In this document: piece after piece, positions 33,691 through 45,314 of the stretch
How positions within the stretch are numbered: position 1 is the first letter of the stretch
Layout: each line of letters starts with the position of its first letter
NCBI GenBank assembly: GCA_035236585.1
Contig: CP141137.1
Location: 45,840,057-45,904,056, forward strand
Direction of reading: 5' to 3'
Origin: Warburgia ugandensis
Taxonomy: Eukaryota; Streptophyta; Magnoliopsida; Canellales; Canellaceae
DNA: 64,000 nucleotides
Notes under the pieces: generated by a model
What the model saw: only the letters and a program-made list of their open reading frames with translations
Databases searched by the model: none
Told to the model about the DNA's origin: nothing
Made by a program: the position numbers and the translations under genes

Positions 33691-34106
33691 CTCTTGTACC
33701 ATCTAATCCTTATCAGGTAGGTTTTCACATAAAACAATTTAGTGTATGCGATATGAAATCGAATTCTTGGAAGTCCTATCATGTAGAATCTAATTTCTCA
33801 GTTGTGCCGAGGGAGAAGTGGGCGAGGATTCAAGTCAAATACGCAAGTAAAAACTAGCTATAGTTTCATTCCCACTCTGTAAAGGGTTTAAACACAAAAA
33901 TTCAAGTCCAACCAAATTCCCAACTACTTGAATCTTATTTTGCCAAAATTATAGTTCTTGTAATTTATGGTCGGTGATACCGCGGGAAGTGAAGCAATTC
34001 AGTCAGCTGAGCCGGCTTATCCCATTTCCTGGCACCAGGGAAAAAGATAATGGTGCGGACCCCCATCCCACCAATTATTACGGTCTCCCCTCTCTCCTCC
34101 CTGCTC

Positions 34107-34114
34107 TTTATATA
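34107..34114 (+). promoter_or_regulatory. TATA box of bHLH gene C
   Basis: TTTATATA lies 146 bp before the start codon, the best match to the consensus among the three copies. Confidence 0.5.
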
Positions 34115-34252
34115 CCGCTCGCGAGAAAAAGGACGCACAAACTGCAGACGCTCTTAGCCACCAATTCTCTACTGCTGCTACTTGTGTGCTTCTTCATTTT
34201 CTTCTTCTTCCTTTCCTATCTTTCTTTTCGTTATTGTGAAAAGAACACAGAA

Positions 34253-35295
34253 ATGAAGAGTAGCCATGGTTCTTCAAAACTAGAACGCAAGACAGTGGAG
34301 AGAAACAGAAGAATACATATGAAAGGCCTTTGCTTCAAGCTTGCCTCTCTCATACCAAATCGCTTCTTGAAGGTGAGTAAAATGACGAGATCATATGTAG
34401 AGATTCATTTGACCATGTAGTTGCAAGATTTTCAGTTTAAGATGGAATTCTATGCATAATCGACCGTTTAAAGGTTGTAAAGTACATGGGTTTGTCAGAT
34501 TAATTTGCAAGTTGGCATTGCTTCGAACCCAGAAGAGAAATTCCATAAGATTGGAGAAAATGACGTTTGAATTTTAGATTATTTCTTAAATTTTTCTCCA
34601 ATTCCAGCAGCAATTTAACCGAACAGAAGTGGTAACAGACCCAGATTGTGTAGAGATTAGTACGGTTCTGGAAGTGTTGGTAAAGTGTTCTTGTGGAACC
34701 CTTGTATCTTTTAATGGGAAATTAACAGAATTAATGGGCTTTCTGATAATCTATTATTCCGATTTTTTCAAATGAGAAGTGAAATTTTATTGCTGTATGA
34801 TACAGGAGGCGGCGTCGCAGCAAGATCAGCTGGAGCTGGCTGCAAATTATATAAAGAGCCTGCGTGACAGAATAGAAGAACTCAAGGAGAAGAAATTGGC
34901 TATGAGTATCGAAGGACTTAAAGAAGGTATTAGGGGTGGACTGATGTTAGGCATAAACTTGCCAGTGATTGAAGTGAGAGATTTGGGTTGTACTCTTGAA
35001 GTAGTTCTGATAAGTGAGTTGGAGAAGGCATTCATGTTTTGTGATATTATTAGTATTCTTGAAGAAGAAGGAGCAGAGGTTGTCAATGCCAATGTCAATA
35101 ATGTGGGTTATAAGCTTTTTCACATAATCCATTGTCAGGTAATTCACCTAGTTTTTCTTTCTTTCTTTGAGATTGAGTATAGGTCATTTATGGTATTGAA
35201 TGATGAAGGCTGGTTTTCTCTCGCAGGTCACTAGCTCTAGAGTTGGTTTTGAGAGTACAAGGGTGTATGAGAGATTAAATGAGTTGGTTCACTGA
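34253..35295 (+). CDS. bHLH162-like transcription factor, copy C
   Basis: Three exons: 34253-34372, 34806-35138 and 35227-35295, with intact GT-AG sites (introns 433 and 88 bp) and a 173-residue product. Basic region, helices and ACT-like domain are as in copies A and B. Specific residues are L39 at the end of exon 1 (Ser in the others), A43, V137, Y142 and L144. L39 lies in the loop and Y142/L144 in the ACT-like domain, so the DNA-contacting residues E16 and R20 are unchanged. It has the strongest TATA box of the three. Predicted nuclear E-box-binding factor; target genes cannot be told from the sequence. Confidence 0.9.
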
Positions 35296-36982
35296 AATGC
35301 CTAGAAGATAGTATGTCAATATACTTTGTTAGATCCTATAAGAGATGAAAGGGTTATATGAGTTTTGGTCAAACGGGTTATCTGTGCAGAAGCTAGCGTC
35401 CTGGTACCAATCAGCAGAAGAAAGAGCCAAGAGGAAAAAGTAGGATGGATTAATCTAGTCTAGACTATCCATGGAAGCAGATCACTTACTGTCATTTACC
35501 ACGCGAATGCTTACAGGATCAATGGGTTGGAAGAAGAAGCAAAGAAACTAGAGGAAGAAAAGGAAAACGAGAAATATATTTTGTGAGCGTGGAATCTTTG
35601 TATATATGATCCCCTACTGTAGGGAACTAGTTTCACCGAAAGAGAAAGACAAGAAAGGAAAGTCTTGCCCTTGCTGGACGAAAGGGAGTCGCCCTTTTCA
35701 GCAGAGGGCATTTTGTAGTTGAGGTACTCGTTATACTTCCAAGTGTTATAGTAGGAAGACACGGATTAAGAGCAGGGTGAAAACAGAGGACGCAAGGAGA
35801 AGGGAAGAAAGGAAGAACTGAATCATAACATGGGAAAGTAGAACCTGCTAAGCAAGTCGGTTAAAATGAACAGTGACAGACGTGCTAGGAATTGATCAAA
35901 CGAAGCCATTTGCATCAAGACCAAGAACTAAAAGTGGTTTCGGCTTCTTTTGTTGATGAACTTGGTGGGCTTCATAGGCCTCTTTTTCTGTCTTTTCTCT
36001 GTCTCATATCATTTTCAAAATCTACTATTCCCCTTTGAAACATGTAATCCTTTTCCAAAGTTTGTGTCATGATGAAATTGCCTGTTGATGGGTACCTGTT
36101 TTCCTTTTAATCGTCATTAGATGGCTACATATCATATGGTTGGGTCGGAATTGCCTTGGTGATTTTTGAGCTATTCCCAAAAAAGAGTAGTTTGACCTAT
36201 GTATCCATGGAGAAACGATTATATCATTTTTATACGGATTACATGACTCCCATTAGATGATCAGTAGTGATGATCTGATGCCTTTTGAATCTCAGGGGTG
36301 AACAGAAACGCATGTTGAGATCATGTGGACCATTCAGCGTGTTAACATTTTCTAATAAGGCAATCCTAAAATTCAATTACCGAGTTGAATGGTTGTTTTT
36401 GCTAAACTTTATCTTGACCACCGAACTGCAGGCTATTAATCGAACGACCTTCCATCTCTTTATTCTGGTTCTTCCATTTTTTCCTCTCCTTTCTTAATAA
36501 CTCTTCTCTTTTTCTCCTCTTGAATTGTAAATAGAAATGATGGAGAGTGCAAATGGGGCCAAGACTATCATTTTCTTAGATAAGTTATGGAATGGACCAC
36601 CTAGAACCTCCACCAAGCATAACTAGGGGATGCGCTGTTGTCTGCCACTAACTGAGCTAGACATGACAATCTGTAGCTTTTCTTATCCTTGCTTGTCTCT
36701 AAGTCTAGTGTTCGGGAGCGAGGGAATAGGAAAGTTGGGTTGGGGTTTCTTGAACTGGAGGAGAGGTTTGTTGGATCTCTCTGTCTATCTATCTCTCTCT
36801 CTCTTTCCATCATCAAAATACTGGCCTACTTTTTCAAATTTTTTCATGTACCATTCAATAGATTCACCTCATCTTATTCCCTTATGTACCAAATCCAGTA
36901 TTGAATATTTACTCTTCATTTCTGAATCTTTTGAACCAAAAAACAAAAAGAAGATAGTACCATTTTTTAATGCAAGAAAACC
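35296..36982 (+). other. 3' part of unit C
   Basis: Collinear with 16344-18030. No gene is recognised; the short frames here are not conserved between units. Confidence 0.5.
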
Positions 36983-39275
36983 AGGCAATACTTTCTTAAC
37001 TTTGTCCATTGTATATTTAATTACCATTATCATAATATATGTTGATACTTCCATGTATATCAAACATGGAAGCTGTTAATAATATTTAATTGCATTTGGG
37101 TTCGATAGAAACACCTATGGCCCCTAACGCCCAAGAATGCACTTCCACCATGCAGCTGTGTGCATTCGTCATACACCTTACTTGTCCTTGGCTTCCACTC
37201 GAAGGTTCGCATCCTGACGAAGTGAAGTCCAAGTCTAAATTGTTTCTGTCAAAGCCCATGTAAAGGATCCCACCGTATTAATTTATAACTTACATAGCCT
37301 GACGTAAGTAAACTGATGGTGTGTGACGAACACACAGCGACGTCAGATATTCTGCGTCATCTGAGACAGTGAAAAGGACCCAAGATGGACAGCAAACCGA
37401 ACAAATTTTCCTAGTCCGATAGCAATTACCTTTTGGAAAAGGGTTTGAAAGTTAAACCACTTGATAGCATGGCAATTAACAAATGTTTCATGTTGTGCAT
37501 TTTTGTTTGATTTTCTTGCCAACAATTCTCTCTTTTTCTGAATGATAGTGAGTGGATTAGGATATTTAACCATCGCAGGCTGAGTGCTCGAACGGCAGTG
37601 AGCTTTAGCCCAACATATAAGCTTTGCCAGTCGGGCCCTATGTTATAATCATCTTTTTAAGCTTAGGCCTCTTATTGCCGGGGCATGAAGATCGTCTGCT
37701 CTGCTTAGGTCATGGTTTCGAGGCTCTCATCAGTTATGGGTAATTCATACAAATCCAGCTCGTCTACTTAAAAAAAAGGTTCCAACTTGTCTACCTAAAA
37801 GAAAATTATAATCATTTTTAAGTCCCGTCTTTTAAGAGACTTACAACTTGAAAATCAATTATTATTATTCCCAGGCATTGCACTTTCCTTATCTAGGAAG
37901 CAGTAAATTTTTTAGGCTTAAATGGAGAATCAATCGGTGGCTCCCCATGGATAAAATTGCAAACCATCAACAGCTAAACCGTATGGATTTGGTTGCATCT
38001 TAAACAAATATTTTGATTGCACACATGGCTTACATTTTTCTGGCAAAACCTTAATAGGAAGTCTTAGATGAAGGATCTAATAATATCCAATCAAGACAAA
38101 ATAAGTGTCAATGGATTGGCCTTGTCATTTTTACAAGATCAACAGATTAGATTATGCTAATGTGGCACATGTGGGTCTCAAAAATATACTTCTTCCTCAG
38201 GCAAGCAAGTGCACTTCTTAAAGTATTTTTCTTATTATTATGGCAGTGATATATGTGCCCCTTGTTTTTCCTCATTAACCCCTCAATAATTGATATGGAC
38301 TCTAGAACTTGTATGAAGGGAGATGCTATGAAATGTCATACAGTAGGTGATCTTAGTAATGGTTGCTTTTAGTTGTAAAATGGAAGATGAAACCTTGTAC
38401 CATCTATTTTCAAGTCAAGAATATAGAAACTAGGATCATTCTATAGATGAGAATTTTGGAGCACTATCCATCTAAGCCGAAGAAAACATTATGAACAGTT
38501 CAAATCTTCAAAAATAGAAGCCCAAATGAAGTTATGGTAGTTCCTACCATTTATTGAGTATTGGTGAGGAAAAACAAGGGGAGCATATATGACAACCATA
38601 TTATTATTTTTGAATGTTGGACATACATACTCATGAGGTGCCTTGAAGTTGTAATCCTCAAAAGAGAGTCTCTTTCTTGTATCATGAGCAATATATCTTG
38701 TATGATAATGTTTATAATTTCAAGGTTACAACATTCAAATGCCTTTGAATCATATTTCTAAAATTTGGATGTAGACTCAAAAATCTCATATGAGTTATTG
38801 GGCTAGGTTACAAATCCAATCGTTTGTTGAGTCAACACCGTGCATAACAAAAATTATTTTGTTTTTTTTGTTTTCTAGGAATTCACTCTAAAACATCCAA
38901 ATAACAATAAAACATCCTAAAGAACTTGCTTAGCCTTCATTTGTACATATAGTATATTACCCATAAAATATTTTTAAATATCCTCCTCAAGTGTTTTGAA
39001 GCCACAAGAGTCGCTTCTAGTTAACTCGACTCACCTCACTTTTAGGTTGAATTGAGTTTTAAATCTATGCTTTGAAGTTTGTAAGAGAAAAGTATGCTTT
39101 GAATTATTGTGCATAGTTCATCCACATGACCTACAATGTAGATGGTCATCACAAAGTCATATCTTTCAAATAAAAAACATCCACATCAACATTATTAAAA
39201 TGGCTAGTGAAGTTGATTCTAGCTCATGATTGACAAACAATCATATAACAACCCATACTTAGTTTATTTACCCAG
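36983..39275 (+). repeat. Tandem unit D, bHLH gene deleted
   Basis: Collinear with the first 2.2 kb of units A-C up to CTTAGTTTATTTA (about 39270). The sequence then jumps to a block that in the other units lies about 3.5 kb further on (compare 17770). The promoter repeat array, the bHLH gene and most of the 3' part are missing. This is a gene-less remnant of a fourth duplication. Confidence 0.8.
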
Positions 39276-40650
39276 GGGGTTGGGGGGGGGGGCGGTTGGT
39301 TGCTGGGTGGGGCGGGTTTGAAGAGGAGAGGTTTGTTGGATCTCTCTTTCTATCTCTCTTTCTATCTATCTATCTCTCTTTCGATCTTCATCAAAATATT
39401 GGCCCACTTTTTTCAAAAATTTCCAAGTACCATTCATTAGATTCACCTCATCTTATTCCCTTATGTACCAAATTTGGCATTGAATGTCTACACTTCATTT
39501 TTGAATCTTTTGAACCAAAAACTAAAATGAAGATAGTACAACATAAAAAGCTCCAAAAAGCACAGCATTATGTATTTTTTTTGCTTCCAAAGCTACAAAA
39601 ATGAAGAACCTATAAATATTCAATACATGTGAGATTTTGTACTTAGGGCATTTAGATGAGACCTATTTAATGAACGGTCCATATCATGAAACAATTTATA
39701 AAAAGTGAGCCAACTATCATGTTGACACTGTTTGCTAGGTTGGGGGGGGGGGGGGTAGTTGCTTGGTGGGGCGGGTTTGAAGGTGGGGCAAGGTTCTCGA
39801 GTTGTAGGAGAGGTTTGTTGGATCTCTCAGTCTATCTATCTATCCATCTCTCTTTCGATCTTCATCAAAATATTGGCCCACTTTTTACAAAAATTTCCAT
39901 GTACCATCCATTAGATGCACCTCATCCTATTCCCTCATGTACCAAATTTGGCATTGAATATCTACACTTTATTTTTGAATCTTCTAAACCAAAAAATAAA
40001 AAGAAGATAGTACAACATAAAAAACCCCAAAACGCAAGGCATTATGTATTTTTTTTGCTTCAAAAGCTACAAAAATGAAGAACCTATAAATATTCAATAC
40101 ATGTGAGATTTTGTACTTGGGGCACTTAGATGAGACATATTTAATGAACGGCATAGATCATGAAACAATTTATAAAAAGTGAGTCAACTATCATGATGAC
40201 ACTGTTTGAGTTTTTGGGTGGGTGCGGGTTCTTGAGTTGTAGGAGAGGTTTGTTGGATCTCTCGGTCTATCTATCCATCCATCTCTCTTTCAATCTTCAT
40301 CAAAATATTGGTTCACTTTTTTCAAAAATTTCCATGTACCATTCATTAGATTCACCTCATCTTATTCCCTTATGTACCAAATTTGGCATTGAATATCTAC
40401 ACTTCATTTTTGAATCTTTTGAACCAAAATATAAAAAGAAGATAGTACAACATAAAAAGCCCCAAAATGCATGGCATTATGTTTTTTTTTCTTTCTTTTG
40501 CTTCAAAAGCTACAAAAATGAAGAACCTATAAATATTCAATACATGTGAGATTTTGTACTTGGGGCATTTAAATGAGACATATTTAATGAATGGTACAGA
40601 TCATGAAACAATTTATAAAAAATGAGCCAACTGTCACGATGACACTGTTT
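39276..40650 (+). repeat. Three tandem copies of a 435-480 bp repeat
   Basis: The landmark GAGAGGTTTGTTGGATCTCTC occurs at about 39326, 39808 and 40243. Each is followed by a TCTA-rich run, TACCATTCATTAGATTCACC and a block ending in ACACTGTTTG. The first two copies start with G runs (about 39285-39297 and 39740-39755). The repeat is a derivative of the 3' end of the bHLH units. Frames of 100-130 codons in it are shared only because the DNA is repeated; no protein family is recognised. Confidence 0.75.
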
Positions 40651-42101
40651 GCATCATATAATTTCTCTCTCTTTCTAGTACTCAATGTTGTTGTAGGTAG
40701 TTGAAAGCACTAAGTGACAAAAAGAAAAATGAGTTAGGGAGTTACTATTTGTAAATATTTTCATGAATCCAAAATGTTCATATGATTTGGCTTCACTAAG
40801 ATGCCTTAGGTGCCTAATTTCACATCTTTTAAATGCATTTAAGGCATTCATTTATACCTGTCTTCTAACTATAAAACGGGTAGTTTTGGTGAATGAGTGC
40901 TTTTTTTGTTATGTACAAATTGTAAGATGGCCTAGAAAAGATGTGAGATTTGATACCTTCGCTATCTGAGGTTAAATTAGCTAAATGTTTTGGATCCATG
41001 AAAAACTACAAAAAAGTGGGTCTCTGCATCATTTTTCTTTGGATATGGGAATCACTGAATATGTTTTCTTCCTCATATATATCTATACTAAAGCAATACA
41101 ATTTTCCACCCAACTCTTTATTATTTTGTCACTAGCACTTTTACCATTTCTTATCCTTTTTTTTTTTTTTTTTAGTTTTTAAAGAATTTTGCTCTCTCTT
41201 TTTTTAACCAAAAATCTCTTTTTCTCTTCTTCTAATTCTAGTTTTTCTCTAATCTTATACATTTATTTGAGTATACGTGAACAAGGAACTAAGACAAATT
41301 ATCTTAATCCTCTTCTCTTTTAGTTTTTAAAGGCTTTTTCACTAATATTTTGCCACAAATTCCTAAAATCCCACTCATTCTCACCTTTCTTGCCTATCTT
41401 CTTCCAAATTTTAGTTATCTTCATATTATAGTATTAAAGCTCTAATATTTATTTTTGCATTAGTAGACCCCACTTAAATCTTTAATATCTCTCTTTCTCT
41501 TTAACCTATCATATTTATCTTCTTCTTCTAATTTTTCTTTATGTTATAATCCTTTTTTCTTTTTTCTTTTTTAAATTATGGATACACGCACTCATACACA
41601 CACCTCCCATTTGGGAGTTTCAAACTTATGAGCTTCATGATTGAGACTCGCTCTTTGCTAAGAATAAAACTTCTATCTATCTATCACAATAAACAAGTGG
41701 ATGACACCATTTTTCCTTCCATAAATAAAACCAAACTGTCTATTGTTGTAATTTTTCTCCTATATTTTCTCTAAATTTTTTGTTCATTATATATGCAATA
41801 AACAAGTGGATACATGCACCCACCATTGAGAAGTTTCAAACTCATGAGCTTCACACTTGAGACTTACTCTTCACTAAGAATAAGCAATAAAGAAGTGGAT
41901 GTCACCATTTTTCTTTAATATACAAAACCGAACTCTCTATTGTATAATTTTTCTCCTATATTTTCTATTGATTATTACATATAGTGATAGTAAACAAGTG
42001 GATGTCACCATTTTTCCTTGTACAAGTACAATCCAACTCTCTATTGTTGTAAATTTTTTCCTATATTTTCAATTCATTATTATATATTTGCTAAAGAATA
42101 A

Positions 42102-42150
<49 letters not shown>

Positions 42151-42320
42151 CTCAAAATTTATTTCTCTTTCTTTTTTCTTTTGGTTAGTATTTCTAAAAT
42201 GCATTCTAGGGAAACACCTTAAATTCACTCATCTTATTTTTAATGTAGTCTAGTTCAATTAGTTCCTATTTTTTAAAGATAAAGTTAGTCCCATTTGAAT
42301 TAATAGTATGGATCAAATAA
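40651..42320. other. AT-rich intergenic DNA with short repeats
   Basis: No gene is seen. Two copies of a block of about 230 bp (41582-41810 and 41810-42000, landmarks GAGTTTCAAACT, GAGCTTCA, GACT.GCTCTT) and a repeated AAACAAGTGGATGTCACC motif (near 41692, 41890, 41992) form a loose minisatellite. A (CT)n(TA)n tract lies at 42105-42151. Confidence 0.6.
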
Positions 42321-45309
42321 TGTAACACCCCGGATTTTTAAGACAATTTTTTTTTTTTTTGACAATTTAAATAAGAGCATTTGGGATCCCATGAGAAAAG
42401 ATTTATTTAACATTTTACTAAACCTATCTTAAAACTCCGGGTGTTAATTTTTCCTTTCTCAAAATGGCGTACATGTAATTTAAACATAATTAAATAATCA
42501 CAGATAAATCAACGTCAAATAAATAGGCTCATTTATTTTAAATCAAATAAACGTCCAAAAGACAGTAATAATATGGCCCAGGGTCTATCCATCATAACAT
42601 CCCATATAAATGTCCAATATATGTCCAAAGATCTAAATCACATCCAAATATAAAGTATGCAAATCTCATAATAAAAATTCAAATGATAATCCACTCTAAT
42701 GACTCACATTACTTTCTAAAACTATAGGGAACTAGTCTTCACAGCTCTCAAGGTTTATCAACCACTTTTCCTTTCCCTGTCGCGTCGAGATCTAAGGCAT
42801 TGCAAAACAAAGCAATGCCTCAAAGAAGCTATCGCTTGTGTAGTACATAGACAATTAATGTAATAAATGCAAGAATTAATGAACAAAGATTGATGAAAAG
42901 TCTAACATTTATGGAAATAGTGATATCATAATGCCATGTTCAAATAAATGCCAATTTATTCCAAATGCTAAAACATGAAGTTCACCGAGTTAAAACATGA
43001 CATGAATCAATAAAATGGAGCATACAACAAGAATAAGGGCACCCTAAGGTAATGGGTCCCACCACATCGCACTAACATCCCCGATCGTGGAGTACACATA
43101 GTCAACCTCTCGAGTGTCGTCACACCCAGCATACCATCTATAACCATGCTCATCATACATGCACACATAACAAGAATATGGGCCATCATGCCGCAGGGCA
43201 ACCCTCCATGGGTATCAACCACTTTAGCCGCCTCCGTCGACACCATAACGGAGACTTAACGCCTCCGTCCCCATGGAAAGGCTCAGACCAAGTAGTGTGG
43301 ACTATCCATGTTACCAAACCCTACCGAATGCCATCTATGGGCAGTGTCTATCATATCACAAACTCATCACATCATAATCTTGGAAGGTGGGTGGCGGCCC
43401 TATCCCTCCTAAAGATGACGCCCCACCGGGCGAGAGCACCCGTCATCAAATATAAAACACGGAAATCATATGTATATGCTAAAACTCAAGAGCACTTATA
43501 GCTTAAAATCCCCAAGACATGCCCCTCATCCTGGGGTTAGCCTATAAAAGGACCAAATTTACTAAGCATCTATACTCATTTCCATGTAAATCCATGCATT
43601 TTCTATATATATAATAAGAAATAAATCTCTAATTAAGCATAACTAATTAACATCATGCTTGTAAAAGCATTTTAAATAAGTTTATTCAGTAAAAGAATTT
43701 AATTTGGAATAACCATCCTGTCCGCAATGTCGCATGAAATCCATGGTAAATAAAAATCGCAATTTAAAACACAATCACACATGATGCTATGTTTAAACAT
43801 GGTTTAAAATCAAGGCAAAACATTAGTTGTCATCACCTACCTCAGTGTGAGATCACTAGCTTGCTAATAACTCCCTTTAATTGGTATATTCAAGTGCACC
43901 TGTACATGTCACATCACTATTTTAAAATTTTTCTAAATAAAAAGTGGTCATTTCTAAGTTTTTAAGTTAAAACTAGGTTCGCGTCGTCAATACTTGGCCA
44001 CAACGCCTCTTCGGATCGTGATTTGGTCCTCTCTAGCTCCCAAAAATCAAGTTTTAGTGAAAACTACGCTAAAATGGGGCCTGCCGGACCACCATAAGGT
44101 GGTTTAAACCGGCGGCGCCTCTTTTCTTCCTCCGGTTTACACCGGCGTACACTGGCGCACGAAGACGCACGGCGTCGCAGACACCGCACGGGACGCGCGC
44201 CGTGCGTCACGGTCGCCAGGACGCGCCGCGTCCTGGTCCCACCGCGACAGCCCACCGAGGCCGTCCCGCACGCACGCGGCGCCGCGCACGCGTGCGACGA
44301 TGACTTCGTATGACGTCGTCCTCGGCGTCTCAGGTGTGCGTCTGGCGTCGGCCGCGCCGCGCGTGGCGCCGACGCCGTTGACGACGCCGAGAAGACGACG
44401 GATTTCGGTGCCGCCTCCGCTGAGCTACTGCAGCTCCGTTTTGCGTGATTTTTGCGCCATTTTCTTCAGAATTCTCTCTAGAATCCATTTATGCCCTCCT
44501 TTAGCACTAATTTTCTAAAAAACCATGGTTTTTAAACGATTTTTCCCAAGTTCCTAAAAACCTCCCTAGGTACTGGTTTTTGAGTTTTCTAGGCAATTCC
44601 ACCGTTGGATCACTCCCAAATTTAAAGGGTATGCTCTTGGGTCTCTTGTGCACTAGTTGGACGGTGCGATTTTCAAACGGACAAGGTTTGATCCGTGAAA
44701 TTACACTCCAACAGTAGCGTGCACACAGGTTCCTAAAAATCTGATTTTTTCCTAATTTTTAAATACTTTCCTAATTAATTTTCTAATTAATAAATACAGA
44801 AAAAACACGGATTTGAGGCTTACCTTGTGCCTGGTCAGGTTTGCTCGTGTTGCCGGGGCTCCACTCGCCGGAAACTTCAGATTTTTGCAGGTCTAGGGTT
44901 TTGCGTATCATTCATGGAAAACGCTCAAAGTGGAGCGTTTTGGCTGCAGGAGCATAGATATGGGTTTTAGAGTCTCTTGGGGAAGAGAAACTCTTCCCAC
45001 ACGCCTCTTTCCACGTCTCTCCGGCGATTTTTCCGGCACTGGTAGAGACGTGTGGAAGACGGGGGTGCCAGTATCAATTTGGACCCCTGTCTAATACGTC
45101 TCTACCAAATGACCAAATTGCCCTTTCAACTTTGACGGCTCATAACTCCCTCGTTTGAGCTCCGTTTTTAGCGTTCTTGGTGGCGTTGGATTCGTATCGA
45201 CGAGCACTTTCTAATTATTATGTTTTCAGGAAATAATTTCATCCATAAATTTTTATTTTAATTTATTTAATAATTTCCTATTTTTATCTTAAAAATTAAG
45301 GATATTACA
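42321..45309 (-). mobile_element. Second solo LTR of the same family, inverted
   Basis: 2989 bp, starting TGTAACACCC and ending GATATTACA, with AATAA at 42316-42320 and 45310-45314 as target duplication. It is the reverse complement of 26084-29032 along its whole length with moderate divergence, including the GC-rich middle (about 44064-44420). No internal retrotransposon genes. Strand is relative to the first copy. Confidence 0.85.
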
Positions 45310-45314
45310 AATAA

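Larger units (their letters stand above)
30861..36982 (+). repeat. Tandem unit C of the bHLH segmental array
   Basis: 6122 bp, collinear with unit A, with the bHLH gene at 34253-35295. It has a private 43-bp tandem duplication with copies starting at 31892 and 31935 (ATTTTGATGGCACACTATAA). Apart from the gene, the repeat array upstream and the unknown conserved frame at 32231-32746, nothing gene-like is seen. Confidence 0.85.

Noticed and set aside
39296..40549. Three similar frames of about 100-130 codons in the 435-480 bp repeats
   Set aside because: Similarity follows from the DNA repeat. Starts and ends differ and the content is low complexity with a TCTA-derived part.
42105..42151. CT/TA run as a possible promoter element
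   Set aside because: Simple microsatellite without a gene downstream.
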